The notes below the pieces were generated by a model. The model ran no database searches, was not told where the DNA came from, and saw nothing but the letters and a program-made list of their open reading frames with translations. A stretch of DNA of 64,000 bases from Ignavibacteria bacterium (GTDB lineage: Bacteria; Bacteroidota; Ignavibacteria; Kapaibacteriales; UBA4661), in the NCBI GenBank assembly GCA_014654705.1, contig JACVZY010000011.1, forward strand, positions 1 to 64,000, read 5' to 3'. A program made the translations under genes and the position numbers. Positions 35,967 through 46,192 of the stretch are shown here, piece by piece; positions within the stretch are counted from its first letter, which is position 1; the number at the start of each line of letters is the position of its first letter.

Positions 35967-38900
35967 TTACCGCACAATAATAACCTTCCGCGCCGCCAGC
36001 TCCCGCCCATTGCGGAGTTGGATGAAATATATTCCCGACGGCAAGCGGCTAACATCCAATACCCGTGTGTTCAAACCACGCATCGACGTAAAACGCTGCT
36101 CGGCGAATAGCATCGGGTCGGGGCGCACACCAAGCGCGTTGATGAGATTGAGCGTGTACTCCTCTGCATCATGCGAGGTAAATTCTAGCGTCAATTCCGT
36201 CGATGCCGGATTCGGTCGTGCATCCACGATGCGGAGCGTGCCCATGGTCGCAATCACTAAGCGCAATCCGCCTGCCCGTGAAATACCGACCAAACGAAAT
36301 GTTGCCGTACTGGCGTTAATGGTCATTTTAGGAACGCGCGTTTCGGGTGTTTTTTGAAGCCGTAGCACCGTAGAGGTGTCATTGCCTAAAGCCGCACGGA
36401 AGCGTAAAGTGGCAAGTGGTACGGTGGGGTCATCGCTTTTGACCTCGAAGGAAACGGGTATCTTTCGCTCACCGAGCCATACTTCTCCAAATGGCAGGGG
36501 CAAAAGAGGTTGCAGAAGCGAAACATTGTAGCGAATGGTGTCGGTGATGACGGTTCCAATGGGGACGCGGGCGCGATTGCGCAAGAATACCTTCGTTTGT
36601 GCAGTATCGCCGGGGGCGGCATAAAAGTTTTCAAAGACTAAGTCGGCAGTGCTTGGCGGGAGTGTGGAGGCGCTAATCCGTAATGTTTGAGAAGAAATAG
36701 CACACCCCATACCATTCACAGCAATCGGTGTAAAAATGATACTATCTTGAAATGCCAACCCCGCGGCAGCGCCATTAAACCTAACCGTTGCCACAACGCT
36801 GTCATAGGGACGGACAACACTTTGTGCTTGCCAGTTAAATTGCACCGTTCCTGCCAGAAAGCGCTGCGGTAAAGCGAGCGCTTGATTACTGCCGTTGTAA
36901 ATAGTGACAGTCTCCTGTGTGGTAATATTTGCGTCAAGCGTCGGGAATACAATACTGTTTTTTGAAAGCCTCAGCCCAACGTCCTGTTTTATCACGGTCA
37001 TCGGCACTGTATCCCTCTGGATGGCTTCTACGGCTGTCATAGTAGAGGTTGTTGATTCGATCAGTACCAAGAAGCGCGTTGTATCGGCACGACTGAGCGG
37101 GCTTACTTGAACTTGAAGTGTAAAAGTACCATTTGTGGGAATCGTTCTAACAGAATCGCTGAACTGCACATTCGGTAGCCGTGGCAGAGGAGTAAACTTC
37201 ACATTTTTTGCTTCTGATGTTCCGGTATTCCGAACCGAAATACTCATTGTTGCCGATGACTCGCAAGTGGTTAAGAGCTGAGGAACAGTTATTTGCAGAC
37301 GCGGCGAAGACTTGACGGTTGCCGACCATTGCGTCACCAGAGTAGAAAAACATTTTGCTGATTCTTCTAATGAGATAGAACCTGTGTATGTTTTGCCGAC
37401 TGTACCGCCTAAAAACGTAAGTGTGAGGTTGCCTACGGCATTCGGTAGAAGCTCTGTTGAGAAGGGCGAAGCAACAACACGTATCCGTGGAATTCCATCT
37501 TGGTCGGTAAATGTAACTGGTGTACTATTCCATGGGGCACTAACATTCCCTTTGTTCTCCACTCTAATTGTTATTGAGTTGGAAGGCTGTTGCTCATTAA
37601 CGGCAGAAAAGACAACAGAACGAGTCGAAAAGACTAATAAAGGCTGCTCTAAGCGCCCCTGCAAGGGAATACGCATAACGCCGCTAATGGAATTGGAGTA
37701 AACAATCAGCGTGGCAAACGTTGTTCCCACTGCTTGTGGCGTGAAGCGCAAGCGAGCGCTCTGGCTGCCTTGGTCATTTACCTGAATAGTCAACGGCGTT
37801 TGCGTGAGTATTTGAAAATCACGACTGAGTAAGCCATCTGCACCGACGACCCGCATACTGTCTATGACGAGCGCCTGTGTTCCGGTGTTGGGCAGAGGAA
37901 TGTCCTGTGGCTGTGGTTGTGTGCAGAGAGTTTGCACCATCGGTAGCGCTGTAATGGTGCTACTCAGGCGTGGACCTGCTTGTACGCCTGTGCCTAAGAG
38001 CTGTACCGTTGGTGGTTCGCCGGGCTGATTAGTGATAAATTGCAGAGGCGCACCGATAAGCCCAAGATAAGGTGCTGTAAAGCGTAGATTGACAACAATT
38101 GAGTCGCCCACGGCAAGGGTAATGATTCCTCCATTGTTTGTGCTGCGTGGGCTGAGGGTTACACCAAGAATAGAAAATGCCGGAATGAATGTACCACTAA
38201 CATTAGGTACCGTTGGCAAGCTAAAGGTAACGGGGACGGTACTCACATTGCGCACCACAGCTTGCACGGTATCAAAGCCGATATTCACAAATCGCTCACG
38301 CCAGTCTATGGACTGTGTGCTAATTTGTATGCGTTGTAAAACACCTTCGCCTGAAATCTTTGCTCTGAGCGTATCGCCTGCAATTGTTTGAAAAAATACA
38401 CTGTCCGTATTCTCCACTCCTCTGCCTTCCACAAGCGGATGAAAGCGAAATTCGATATTGTAAAGCCCTAATCGTGGCGGTGTGGCTGCATTCACGGTAA
38501 AGGGTGCACCGCCTGAGACAATGGAAAAAGGACTATTGGCTTTTTTGAACCACACTTTTGTAACGGGAACAGAATACAAATCGGGGTTCGTCAGGACAAG
38601 ATGCGTCGTGTCCTTGTCATTGCCGACGATTGCTTTTCCTACGTCTATATCATTTGCCACCAAGTGGGGGCGAACAATGCGCCAGAGGTTATTGGAGCGA
38701 TCTTCTTGGAGGGGAAGTTTTTCTCGGACAAACCAGACGACGACATTGGTATCGTTATCCTGTGAGGCAGTAACGACACGGCTTCCGTCGGGGCTAAAAA
38801 AAGCGGTATTGATATTTGCTTTGTGTAAGCGTTTTGCCGGGGAATTCAAGACTGTTTGCAGCTGTGAAGGTTGCCCCACTTGCCAGATAAATGCTTGATT

Positions 38901-41327
38901 ACCGCCAACTGTCACAAGGAAATTCCCTGACGGGTCGAAGGAAAGCATCTTGATTGGTAATGGATGTGCTATTTCGCTAATCGTCATATCTTGTTCCAAA
39001 CGAAGATTCCCATTCTCAACCACTACCGTTAAAAATCGTACTCTGTTGTCGGTACAGGCAACCGCAATGCGGAGGTTACCTGGTCGGCTTGGGTCGCTGA
39101 TTGCATCTACATACGACGCTTGAACATTCGATGCCCAGCGAATTGGTAAGTTTGCAGTGGCTTCATCTTGACCAAACAACCATAGACGTACGCCATCGTT
39201 AAATCCTTGAAGCGCACCAATAATTCCATAGAAAAGTGATGCTTGACCATTATTACCAACAATGCTAATCGGTGGTGTGTAATGTGCATTATAGACAAGG
39301 CTTGCATCACTTGTTCTGAGAACTGTAACGAGTTTTGAGGTACCATTCCCGGGAAGTCTATTGTCATGAATATAAATGCCACCATTGGGTGATTCGGTTA
39401 CAACAAGAAAACGATCAGGAACACTAGGATTGGCACTAATACTGCGAATTGCAGAATTGCCTAACGCGCTTATGGATGTCCCTATGATATTACCAAAGCC
39501 CAAAGAACGACCTGGTACAATACCTACATTATCGGAGGCATTTTCTCCTCCAAAAATTATATCCGTTTGCGAGTTAAAGGTAGCATACCGTAATCTCATA
39601 GAACTAAAACGGTTCCCTATCTGTATATAGCTAATAAATTGACCAAATTTATCCTGAGCATTCCAATAAATCCCAGTTCTATCGTCACTTGCCGTGACAA
39701 TCCTGTCGCCCTCTTTATTAAACTGTGCTGAATTCACGGATGACTTATGCCCTATCAGCGCCACGGCACTATCCCCAAAAAATGCAGCGCCGCTTGAGTT
39801 CTTTTGCTGCACTCGCATATAGCAATTATCGCTGGGCGTGTTGGGTACGCGCCACGGGCGGCGGAGATTTTTTGCTGCGGTATCCACCACAATCCACGTC
39901 TTTCCGCCATCAATGCTGTAATCTAAGCGTGCCTCTTCGCTTGGAGGAAGCCCTTTCCACGTGATAACTGTATCAGTTCCGACCAAAAATGTTTCGCCGC
40001 CGTTAGGATGCGTGAGAACGAGAGTAGGCGTAGCCGGGCGGACACCGGGAAAGCCTGACGTTGCATAAAAATCAAACGTGCAACCATTATCGGTTTCTAC
40101 CGTGAGCGTAGCAAAGCGGTAGCCACTATCTTGCGCGGTGTATTGAACGTTCAGAGAACGTGCAGGCTGTCCGGCAACAAGCGTAAAGTTTTGCTCTAAT
40201 ACACGAAAAGCATTGTCGCTTGAGCGAATACGGCGAATGACCAAATCCTGCGCACCTGTGTTCAGCTGCAACGAAACAGGGCGAGAAATACTTTGTCCAA
40301 TAGCCAGTGATCCCATCGCAACAGCTCGCGGCAGAATGGCTACTTGTGATTCCAAAGAAACAGGCGGAATATAACTCAAACTCGCACTCACGCCCAATGA
40401 CAGAGCGGTCAGCACAACCGACCGCGCCACACTCCGGCAGGGTAAATCCGTCGTCCATTCCACAACGCAGGGCGTGTTCAGCCGGATGCGATTTGCCAGT
40501 TCGCGGTAGATTTGAATGGCTTCATCTTTTGATTGAACGTTAGAAAACGCCTCGCCGCCCGTCGCGCGAGCAATCGTATCTAAGACCGGCGGCACGGGAA
40601 AGCCAATAGTAATGCAGTACACCGTAGCGCCTACCTGCTTTGCTTGCTGAATCACTTGATTGTAGTTGGCAGTCGAAAGTCCGTCGGTGAGAAAAATGAC
40701 CGCACGATTAGAGTTTTTTGCCCTTTCCAGCATCGTGAGAGCGCCGCCGGGATTACCTGAAAATGCCAACTGATAATTTGTACCGTTGAGCGGAGACAGC
40801 CCGTTAACCACCTGTGTCAAACGCCCTTTATCGGTCGTGAAATCTTGGAAAGGATAACTGTTCGTTTCAAAAGCCACAATCCCGCATTCTGAGCCGTCGG
40901 TGGCGAGTGCACCCACAAAGGCATTAGCAGCTTCTTGCGCAATTTTAAGACGCGTTGTGCCATTAAAAGGAACGCCCATGGAGCCGGAAATGTCGATGGT
41001 CAGAACGGCAGAGACGGGTTTTGCTTGTTGCGTGGGGCAGACGTAATCTGCAACGGTGCGCTGCACACCATCTTCAGCCAGACGAAAATCAAGTTTGGAA
41101 GTAATTTGCTGACCTCGTGCGTCGAAGGCACGCACACTTGCACGCATTCGGGGGAAATTCTGAGCATTGTAGGCTGCGCTGGCGCTATCAAAAAAGAATG
41201 AGAGCGACTGCGCTCCGAGAGGAGAAAAAGAACCGACGACAAGAAACGCAATCAAAAGGAAGTAGCAACCAAGAGGAGCACAAGCGCTGGAGCGTGTGCG
41301 TAAGGAAGGTGTGGCAATAAAGCGCAT
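35967..41327 (-). CDS. Giant T9SS-secreted VWA protein, copy 2
   Basis: 1786 residues from ATG 41327, chosen because it opens a good signal peptide (CYFLLIAFLVVGSFSPLGAQ); the longer frame adds 25 residues in the leader. The VWA domain has MIDAS D112-x-S114-x-S116 (DISGSMG) and FLTDGLS. Order as in copy 1: PNGGE-type domain (LTHPNGGETFLVG), WD40-like stretch (FNKEGDRIVTASDDRTGIYW; FSPDGSRVVTASQDNDTNVV), Ig-like modules, T9SS tail. Identity with copy 1 is moderate through most of the length and complete in the last 657 bp save the very end (KVIIVR here, KVIVVR in copy 1). Probably exposed on the cell surface. Confidence 0.88.
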   Translation of the reverse strand: MRFIATPSLRTRSSACAPLGCYFLLIAFLVVGSFSPLGAQSLSFFFDSASAAYNAQNFPRMRASVRAFDARGQQITSKLDFRLAEDGVQRTVADYVCPTQQAKPVSAVLTIDISGSMGVPFNGTTRLKIAQEAANAFVGALATDGSECGIVAFETNSYPFQDFTTDKGRLTQVVNGLSPLNGTNYQLAFSGNPGGALTMLERAKNSNRAVIFLTDGLSTANYNQVIQQAKQVGATVYCITIGFPVPPVLDTIARATGGEAFSNVQSKDEAIQIYRELANRIRLNTPCVVEWTTDLPCRSVARSVVLTALSLGVSASLSYIPPVSLESQVAILPRAVAMGSLAIGQSISRPVSLQLNTGAQDLVIRRIRSSDNAFRVLEQNFTLVAGQPARSLNVQYTAQDSGYRFATLTVETDNGCTFDFYATSGFPGVRPATPTLVLTHPNGGETFLVGTDTVITWKGLPPSEEARLDYSIDGGKTWIVVDTAAKNLRRPWRVPNTPSDNCYMRVQQKNSSGAAFFGDSAVALIGHKSSVNSAQFNKEGDRIVTASDDRTGIYWNAQDKFGQFISYIQIGNRFSSMRLRYATFNSQTDIIFGGENASDNVGIVPGRSLGFGNIIGTSISALGNSAIRSISANPSVPDRFLVVTESPNGGIYIHDNRLPGNGTSKLVTVLRTSDASLVYNAHYTPPISIVGNNGQASLFYGIIGALQGFNDGVRLWLFGQDEATANLPIRWASNVQASYVDAISDPSRPGNLRIAVACTDNRVRFLTVVVENGNLRLEQDMTISEIAHPLPIKMLSFDPSGNFLVTVGGNQAFIWQVGQPSQLQTVLNSPAKRLHKANINTAFFSPDGSRVVTASQDNDTNVVVWFVREKLPLQEDRSNNLWRIVRPHLVANDIDVGKAIVGNDKDTTHLVLTNPDLYSVPVTKVWFKKANSPFSIVSGGAPFTVNAATPPRLGLYNIEFRFHPLVEGRGVENTDSVFFQTIAGDTLRAKISGEGVLQRIQISTQSIDWRERFVNIGFDTVQAVVRNVSTVPVTFSLPTVPNVSGTFIPAFSILGVTLSPRSTNNGGIITLAVGDSIVVNLRFTAPYLGLIGAPLQFITNQPGEPPTVQLLGTGVQAGPRLSSTITALPMVQTLCTQPQPQDIPLPNTGTQALVIDSMRVVGADGLLSRDFQILTQTPLTIQVNDQGSQSARLRFTPQAVGTTFATLIVYSNSISGVMRIPLQGRLEQPLLVFSTRSVVFSAVNEQQPSNSITIRVENKGNVSAPWNSTPVTFTDQDGIPRIRVVASPFSTELLPNAVGNLTLTFLGGTVGKTYTGSISLEESAKCFSTLVTQWSATVKSSPRLQITVPQLLTTCESSATMSISVRNTGTSEAKNVKFTPLPRLPNVQFSDSVRTIPTNGTFTLQVQVSPLSRADTTRFLVLIESTTSTMTAVEAIQRDTVPMTVIKQDVGLRLSKNSIVFPTLDANITTQETVTIYNGSNQALALPQRFLAGTVQFNWQAQSVVRPYDSVVATVRFNGAAAGLAFQDSIIFTPIAVNGMGCAISSQTLRISASTLPPSTADLVFENFYAAPGDTAQTKVFLRNRARVPIGTVITDTIRYNVSLLQPLLPLPFGEVWLGERKIPVSFEVKSDDPTVPLATLRFRAALGNDTSTVLRLQKTPETRVPKMTINASTATFRLVGISRAGGLRLVIATMGTLRIVDARPNPASTELTLEFTSHDAEEYTLNLINALGVRPDPMLFAEQRFTSMRGLNTRVLDVSRLPSGIYFIQLRNGRELAARKVIIVR
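35978..36634 (-). repeat. 657-bp identical repeat, copy 2 (3' end of VWA gene 2)
   Basis: Partner of 30487-31143. Silent positions as well as amino-acid positions are the same, so purifying selection on protein alone does not explain the identity. The two copies are direct repeats 5491 bp apart and could recombine to delete the intervening sequence, leaving one hybrid gene. Confidence 0.92.
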
Positions 41328-41406
41328 AATAACAACCAAGCGGGCGCAAAGCGTGAAACAAGGTGTCGTAACGTCCGTGGGAACGCGAAGCAACATGGAC
41401 AAGCCA

Positions 41407-41497
41407 ACCCTCCAGTCAGCATTGTTACGACATCACAAGTGCTGCCTTTTTGAGGGGCACACACTTGTCGTACGGATTGCCTGCATAACAACCGTAC
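41407..41497 (-). ncRNA. Structured 5' leader of VWA gene 2
   Basis: Transcribed leftward. Hairpin 1 (41497-41470): GTACGG-TTG against CAAT-CCGTAC, loop holding TTATGCAG. Hairpin 2 (41467-41436): CAAGTG and TGCC against GGCA and CACTTG. Then the box AATGCTGACTGGAGGGT (41423-41407), 79 nt before the ATG. Compared with gene 1, stems change but still pair, while the loop and the box are unchanged. Confidence 0.5.
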
Positions 41498-41502
41498 AAT
41501 TA

Positions 41503-41510
41503 CAAATATA
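41503..41510 (-). promoter_or_regulatory. Candidate promoter of VWA gene 2
   Basis: TATATTTG (-7 element, minus strand), with TTG 21 nt upstream. It is placed like the element before gene 1 and puts the transcript start close to hairpin 1. Confidence 0.55.
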
Positions 41511-41564
41511 CATTGGAACGGAAAAGTTACACAATAAGTTTATTTGAGCGTATTCAGAATGTCG

Positions 41565-43205
41565 CTACGCCCGCCCCGTACGCCACCAATGCGCCGACCA
41601 CCCCAGCGCGACAAATCCCAGCGCTGCCACTGCGTAGCCGACTTGCACCATCGGAACTGCCGAGCCGAACCATCCCGCAAAATCAAGTGCCGGCTCGCGA
41701 CCATTAGAATTGAGCGCCAAATAAAACAAAATGAGCGAACCCACAATCAATGTTTTCGCCGTGCCTGTGGCTATGCCTATCCCGACGGCACACGCGCTCA
41801 AGAAAAACATCCCGATCGCAAGCGAAACCGCAACGCCGGGCGCAGCAAACGCCAAGCGCACAAGCGGAACCAACGCAAACGTCAAACCCAGTATCCATGC
41901 TGCGAGTAACTTAATCAAAATAAAATGCTCTTTCATCATGGGAACACTCAGGAGCAATGCCGAGCTTCCGCGCTGGCGCTCACGAATGCCAATATCCGCC
42001 GAGAAAAAGACCAATGCCAAACACGCCAAAGGTGCAATCGGTAATTGGACTTTCGGTATCGGCGCAATAATACCTGCGACGTTCAGTCCCACAAGCGCAA
42101 GCAGTGCGGCGGGATGGAGCGTAAAGACGAGTAGAATTTCTGCCGCCACAATGCGCACAAAGCCTTGCCCGCCGAGGAGAGATTGTATCATTCCCCAGAA
42201 AATGGTAGTCAGACGCGAAAGCGGCTTCAGGACAGCGCCGAGCGCCGCAACGATATTGCGCTTTGAGCGTCCGGCTGATGCGCGGAGGCGCGTGGGGTCG
42301 AATCGGTGAAAGGCAGCAAGAGCGATTGCTAGGAGCGGTATAAACCCAAGAGTTGTGAGCGCTTTGGCAATAATCCACGCTGTGGGAAGTTCGACTTCGC
42401 GGATGACAACGACCGGCAGTGCTGGATTGAAGGTAGAAGCTCCGACGGAAAGCCCTTTTGATGAATCAGCACCGATTTGCTGATTGATAGCGGACATACT
42501 TGTTCCTAAGCCAATAACATCAATGTAGGCGGCGATGGGAACATTGCTGAGAGTCGGCGCAACACCTGCTTGTTGCCGGGCAAGATTGATTTTTTCCAAC
42601 TGTTCAACCGGTGCAATACCAAGCGCTATCCAGACCAAAAAATATATAAAGTCTCCAATTCGGCTTGAAAGGATAGGAATTGTCTCAAAGACCAAAGAAA
42701 TAACCGACACAAAGAAGATTCCTTGCAAACAAATCAGTGCATAGGTTCGCAGAAATACCATGGGTTCGAGTGGAGCTTCACCCCGAACGGTTACCATCAG
42801 CATCATCACAAGCATATATGCCAGAGTGAGTGCTGTTAAGAAGGCTACGTTCCCCAAAAACTTCCCGGCAATATATTCCCACGAGCGCATTGCCGTTGCC
42901 GCAAGCGTGTTCCCTACGCCAGAGACCACATCGCGCTTCACCGAATTGCTAATCATATAATAACTGAGCAAGCCGATGCCTAATACCGAAAAGTTGACTG
43001 CCGTAGCAAAGGCAATCGCGGGCGAGTTGTAGAGCGCACGAGCTTCGCCCACACTCATAAGCGTCCAGTTTGCTGAGGGGTCAGGTATGCTGACAAACGC
43101 CAGCACACACATAGCCACAAACAAAACAAGGGTGGAAGTTCGGCGAAAGCGGAGAATAAAATCCGTTGCCACGATAGCGCGAATGCGCAGGAGAGCGTCG
43201 TTCAT
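41565..43205 (-). CDS. ABC-2 type transporter permease
   Basis: 546 residues with about 12 hydrophobic segments, in two similar halves (first from RFRRTSTLVLFVAMCVLAFV; second from FVRIVAAEILLVFTLHPAALLAL). Large extracytoplasmic loops (about 225-275) follow an ABC-2 pattern rather than that of an importer. It overlaps the upstream ATPase gene by 4 nt (ATGA), so the two form an export complex; substrate unknown. It ends 162 nt before the leader of VWA gene 2. Confidence 0.88.
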   Translation of the reverse strand: MNDALLRIRAIVATDFILRFRRTSTLVLFVAMCVLAFVSIPDPSANWTLMSVGEARALYNSPAIAFATAVNFSVLGIGLLSYYMISNSVKRDVVSGVGNTLAATAMRSWEYIAGKFLGNVAFLTALTLAYMLVMMLMVTVRGEAPLEPMVFLRTYALICLQGIFFVSVISLVFETIPILSSRIGDFIYFLVWIALGIAPVEQLEKINLARQQAGVAPTLSNVPIAAYIDVIGLGTSMSAINQQIGADSSKGLSVGASTFNPALPVVVIREVELPTAWIIAKALTTLGFIPLLAIALAAFHRFDPTRLRASAGRSKRNIVAALGAVLKPLSRLTTIFWGMIQSLLGGQGFVRIVAAEILLVFTLHPAALLALVGLNVAGIIAPIPKVQLPIAPLACLALVFFSADIGIRERQRGSSALLLSVPMMKEHFILIKLLAAWILGLTFALVPLVRLAFAAPGVAVSLAIGMFFLSACAVGIGIATGTAKTLIVGSLILFYLALNSNGREPALDFAGWFGSAVPMVQVGYAVAALGFVALGWSAHWWRTGRA

Positions 43206-44113
43206 AGCGCACCTGCCTTATCGCGTTTGCCTGTGGTCGGTTCTGCTCGCGTATCTGCTCCCGCTTTTTGGAGTGTAAAAAGGAAGGCATCTTCAAGCGT
43301 TGGTTCGGTCTGCGCGGCGCCTTCAAATGGTTTATGTGCTGACACAACGCTGATGTGAACGCCGTCTGGCTTCCGCACAGCGCCGGATATGCGAATCTGC
43401 GAGCGCAGACTATCGAAGGATTCCGAAGAAACGATTCCTTTCCAAACGCTTCCCTCTGCGCTGCGGAGAAGCTCCTCCGGTGTGGAGTATGCCTGTAAGC
43501 GGCTTTGCGCCATGATGGCAATATGCGTGGCAATGGCTTCAATATCGGAAACAATGTGCGTCGAAAGAATGACGAGTTTTTCGCCGCCAATCTCGGAAAG
43601 AATGTTGCGCAAGCGAATGCGCTCTTCGGGGTCAAGTCCGGCGGTCGGTTCGTCCACGATTAGCACGTCGGGGTCGTTGATGAGTGCTTGCGCAATACCC
43701 AAACGCTGCTTCATGCCGCCGGAGAAGGCAGAGGCAACGCGGTTAGCGACGGTATGAAGATTGACCATTTCGAGTAACTCGCCAACACGGGCTTTGGAGC
43801 GAACACCCTTGAGAGCGGCAAAATAACTGAGAAATTCAAACGCTGTGAGGTTATCGTACACGTCGAAATCTTGCGGCAAAAAGCCCAAACGCGAGCGCAT
43901 AGCATCGGGAGATTTGACAATATCTACATCGTTGTAGAAAATCGTGCCCGCACTCGGCTTGGTCACGGTTGTTATCATCTGTATAAGGGTCGTTTTGCCC
44001 GCACCATTGGGACCAAGAAGTCCTACTACCCCTTTGTCAAGGCGCAAAGAAAGCGCATTGACGGCAGTAACACCGGAACTAAAACGTTTGGTAACGCTGT
44101 CGAGTACAAGCAT
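43202..44113 (-). CDS. ABC transporter ATP-binding protein
   Basis: 303 residues. Walker A GPNGAGKTT (34-42), Q-loop LPQDFDVYD, signature SGGMKQ (131-136), Walker B LIVDEP (151-156) with catalytic Glu, and H-loop ILSTHIVSDIEAI. This is the ABC-2 exporter subclass, driving the permease encoded immediately downstream. GGAG lies about 7 nt before the ATG. The extra C-terminal ~80 residues may hold a regulatory domain, as in NatA/CcmA-like exporters. Confidence 0.95.
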   Translation of the reverse strand: MLVLDSVTKRFSSGVTAVNALSLRLDKGVVGLLGPNGAGKTTLIQMITTVTKPSAGTIFYNDVDIVKSPDAMRSRLGFLPQDFDVYDNLTAFEFLSYFAALKGVRSKARVGELLEMVNLHTVANRVASAFSGGMKQRLGIAQALINDPDVLIVDEPTAGLDPEERIRLRNILSEIGGEKLVILSTHIVSDIEAIATHIAIMAQSRLQAYSTPEELLRSAEGSVWKGIVSSESFDSLRSQIRISGAVRKPDGVHISVVSAHKPFEGAAQTEPTLEDAFLFTLQKAGADTRAEPTTGKRDKAGAL

Positions 44114-44176
44114 ACCGCTCTCCTGTTTGTGTTGATGGACAATGATGATTTCTGTGCGCCTCGTTTATTCCGGCGA

Positions 44177-45493
44177 TTAACTACTCATACTGCCCAAAAA
44201 TTCTGCATTGCTACGAGTAGATTTGAGGCGGTCTTGAAGCATTTCAATCGCCTCACTGGGGCTGTATTCGTTCAGCAATTTGCGCAAAATCCAAATGCGA
44301 TTTAGCTCGGCAGGCGGAAGGAGAAGCTCTTCGCGGCGAGTGCCGGAGCGGTTCACGTCAATAGCGGGATACACGCGGCGCTCGGCAAGTTTGCGGTCGA
44401 GTACAAGTTCCAAATTACCCGTCCCCTTAAATTCCTCAAAAATCACCTCGTCCATACGGCTGCCCGTGTCAACAAGCGCTGTGGCGATAATCGTAAAAGA
44501 GCCGCCTTCGTCCACATTCCGCGCCGCACCGAAAAACCGTTTGGGCTTGTGAAGCGCATTAGCATCCACGCCACCGGAGAGGATTTTGCCGGAGTGCGGT
44601 ATGACCGTGTTGTGTGCTCGCGCAAGGCGTGTAATTGAATCCAAGAGAATCACCACATCCTGACGCGCTTCGACAAGACGTTTTGCTTTTTCCATTGCCA
44701 TTTCTGCCACCTGCACGTGGCGCTCTGGCGGCTCATCGAAGGTGGAGGCGATAACTTCCGCTTTAACGGACTGCTGCATATCGGTTACTTCCTCAGGGCG
44801 CTCGTCAATGAGCAGGACGATTAACTTTACTTCGGGGTGATTGCGCGTGATGCTATTCGCAATTTTTTGCAGAAGCACCGTTTTACCCGACTTTGGTGGC
44901 GAAACAATCAAGCCGCGCTGCCCTTTGCCAATCGGGCACAAAAGGTCAATGATGCGCATATCCAAATCGCCGGGCGTGGTTTCGAGTTTGAAGCGCTTTT
45001 GCGGATAAATTGGCGTTAGGTTGTCGAAAATTGTGCGGTCACGCATTACCTCAGGGTCAACGTAGTTCACCCGATCAACCTTGAGCAAGGCAAAGAAGCG
45101 CTCTCCTTCTTTCGGGGGGCGTACTTGTCCTGTAACGGTGTCGCCGGTGCGCAGCCCGAACCGCTTAATTTGCGAGGGCGAGACGTATATATCGTCCGGC
45201 GAAGGAAGATAGTTATAGTGCGGCGAGCGCAGGAAACCATAAGCATCCGGCAGTACTTCCAGCACACCTTCGTTGAAGGTCATACCGTTGGAGGGGTCGA
45301 ACTGCTTCGCTTGCACGGCAGCAGCAGCTTCGGTGATTTTGAAAATCAGATCTTGTTTGCGCAAGTCTGAAAAATCCGGTATGCCGAGTTGGACGGCGAT
45401 GCGGGTGAGCTCGGCAATTTTTTTGGTTTGCAAATCGCCAATGTCAAGATGTGCCGGGTTAATATCGGCAAATTGCGTTTGGGGCTGTGGCAT
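44177..45493 (-). CDS. rho: Transcription termination factor Rho
   Basis: 438 residues. N-terminal helical domain (SAP-like), RNA-binding cold-shock domain with [20 protein letters not shown] (77-96), then the RecA-type motor: Walker A SPPKSGKT (198-205), [13 protein letters not shown], Walker [16 protein letters not shown]-loop [20 protein letters not shown] and the C-terminal RREELLL. No acidic or basic insertion is present, unlike many Bacteroidetes Rho proteins. AAGG is 7 nt before the ATG. The 0.7-kb region upstream may hold its promoter and leader. Confidence 0.97.
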   Translation of the reverse strand: MPQPQTQFADINPAHLDIGDLQTKKIAELTRIAVQLGIPDFSDLRKQDLIFKITEAAAAVQAKQFDPSNGMTFNEGVLEVLPDAYGFLRSPHYNYLPSPDDIYVSPSQIKRFGLRTGDTVTGQVRPPKEGERFFALLKVDRVNYVDPEVMRDRTIFDNLTPIYPQKRFKLETTPGDLDMRIIDLLCPIGKGQRGLIVSPPKSGKTVLLQKIANSITRNHPEVKLIVLLIDERPEEVTDMQQSVKAEVIASTFDEPPERHVQVAEMAMEKAKRLVEARQDVVILLDSITRLARAHNTVIPHSGKILSGGVDANALHKPKRFFGAARNVDEGGSFTIIATALVDTGSRMDEVIFEEFKGTGNLELVLDRKLAERRVYPAIDVNRSGTRREELLLPPAELNRIWILRKLLNEYSPSEAIEMLQDRLKSTRSNAEFLGSMSS

Positions 45494-46192
45494 GAAAGAA
45501 CCTTATGTGGAAGGAAATAAAAAAGAAATGAGGAAGGATTTATTGCGATTGGGATGCTTCAAAGAATTGTTTTGATACTCTGCTCTATCAATATGCTCTC
45601 TTGGTCTTATTTATACTCAAATGCCCTCTATCTTCGCCATCGGAAGACCTGCCGAAAAAAGTGTATGATTGCTCAATATCCACAAATGCGGGAGTCCAAT
45701 ACACAGTACGGCACCGAAAACGTTGATAAAAACGTTTAAGAGAATCACCAAGGGGAAGTAATGTTCGGTAAAGATATGCACCCCAACGAAAGGTGCGAAA
45801 CAGGGGATGTAGAGCAAATTCGCAGAGTAGATGTGCATTGGCGAGTACAACGACTCATGCACGGCAAGGCTCGTTACGTCTATGATTGCTGCATTGCTCA
45901 ATCAGTACGTTCTGAAGCAAGGCGCTGACGGCAATGTGCTGAAGCAGACGGGCAAATATAGCATTTTTTTCGTGATTCACAACAAGCAAATACGGAAGCA
46001 CTTTTTTGAACGTGGGAAATGTATATGAATACGATATTCGCTGAGATATAGAGTTCTAAATAGATGGAGCAAAATTTTGCTCCGGACTGCTGACATAATT
46101 GAGCGCTTGGAGTGCAAACGGAAGTTCGCAAGCATTCAAGTCTATTGCAAACTTCCGCTCGCACTTCATTGGCTATTTGTTTTTTAGCAACT
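45494..46192. other. 699-bp region without a confident gene
   Basis: On the minus strand 45617-45901 is open for 94 codons from a TTG, encoding a hydrophobic stretch (FPLVILLNVFINVFGAVL); an in-frame TGA directly precedes it and no SD is seen. On the plus strand 45879-46028 could encode 48 residues (MIAALLNQYVLKQG and onward). Neither has a recognisable domain; both may be remnants. A long imperfect hairpin (CGGAAGTT-GCAA arms) lies at 46111-46165, just beyond the end of the GT9 gene. The rest may be leader for rho. Confidence 0.4.
46111..46165. other. Imperfect long hairpin downstream of the GT9 gene
   Basis: AGTGC, CGGAAGTT and GCAA on the left (46111-46130) pair with TTGC, AACTTCCG and GCACT on the right (46144-46165), with small internal loops. 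There is no U-tract on the minus strand, so it may be an RNA-stabilising end or a weak terminator for the GT9 transcript. Confidence 0.45.
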
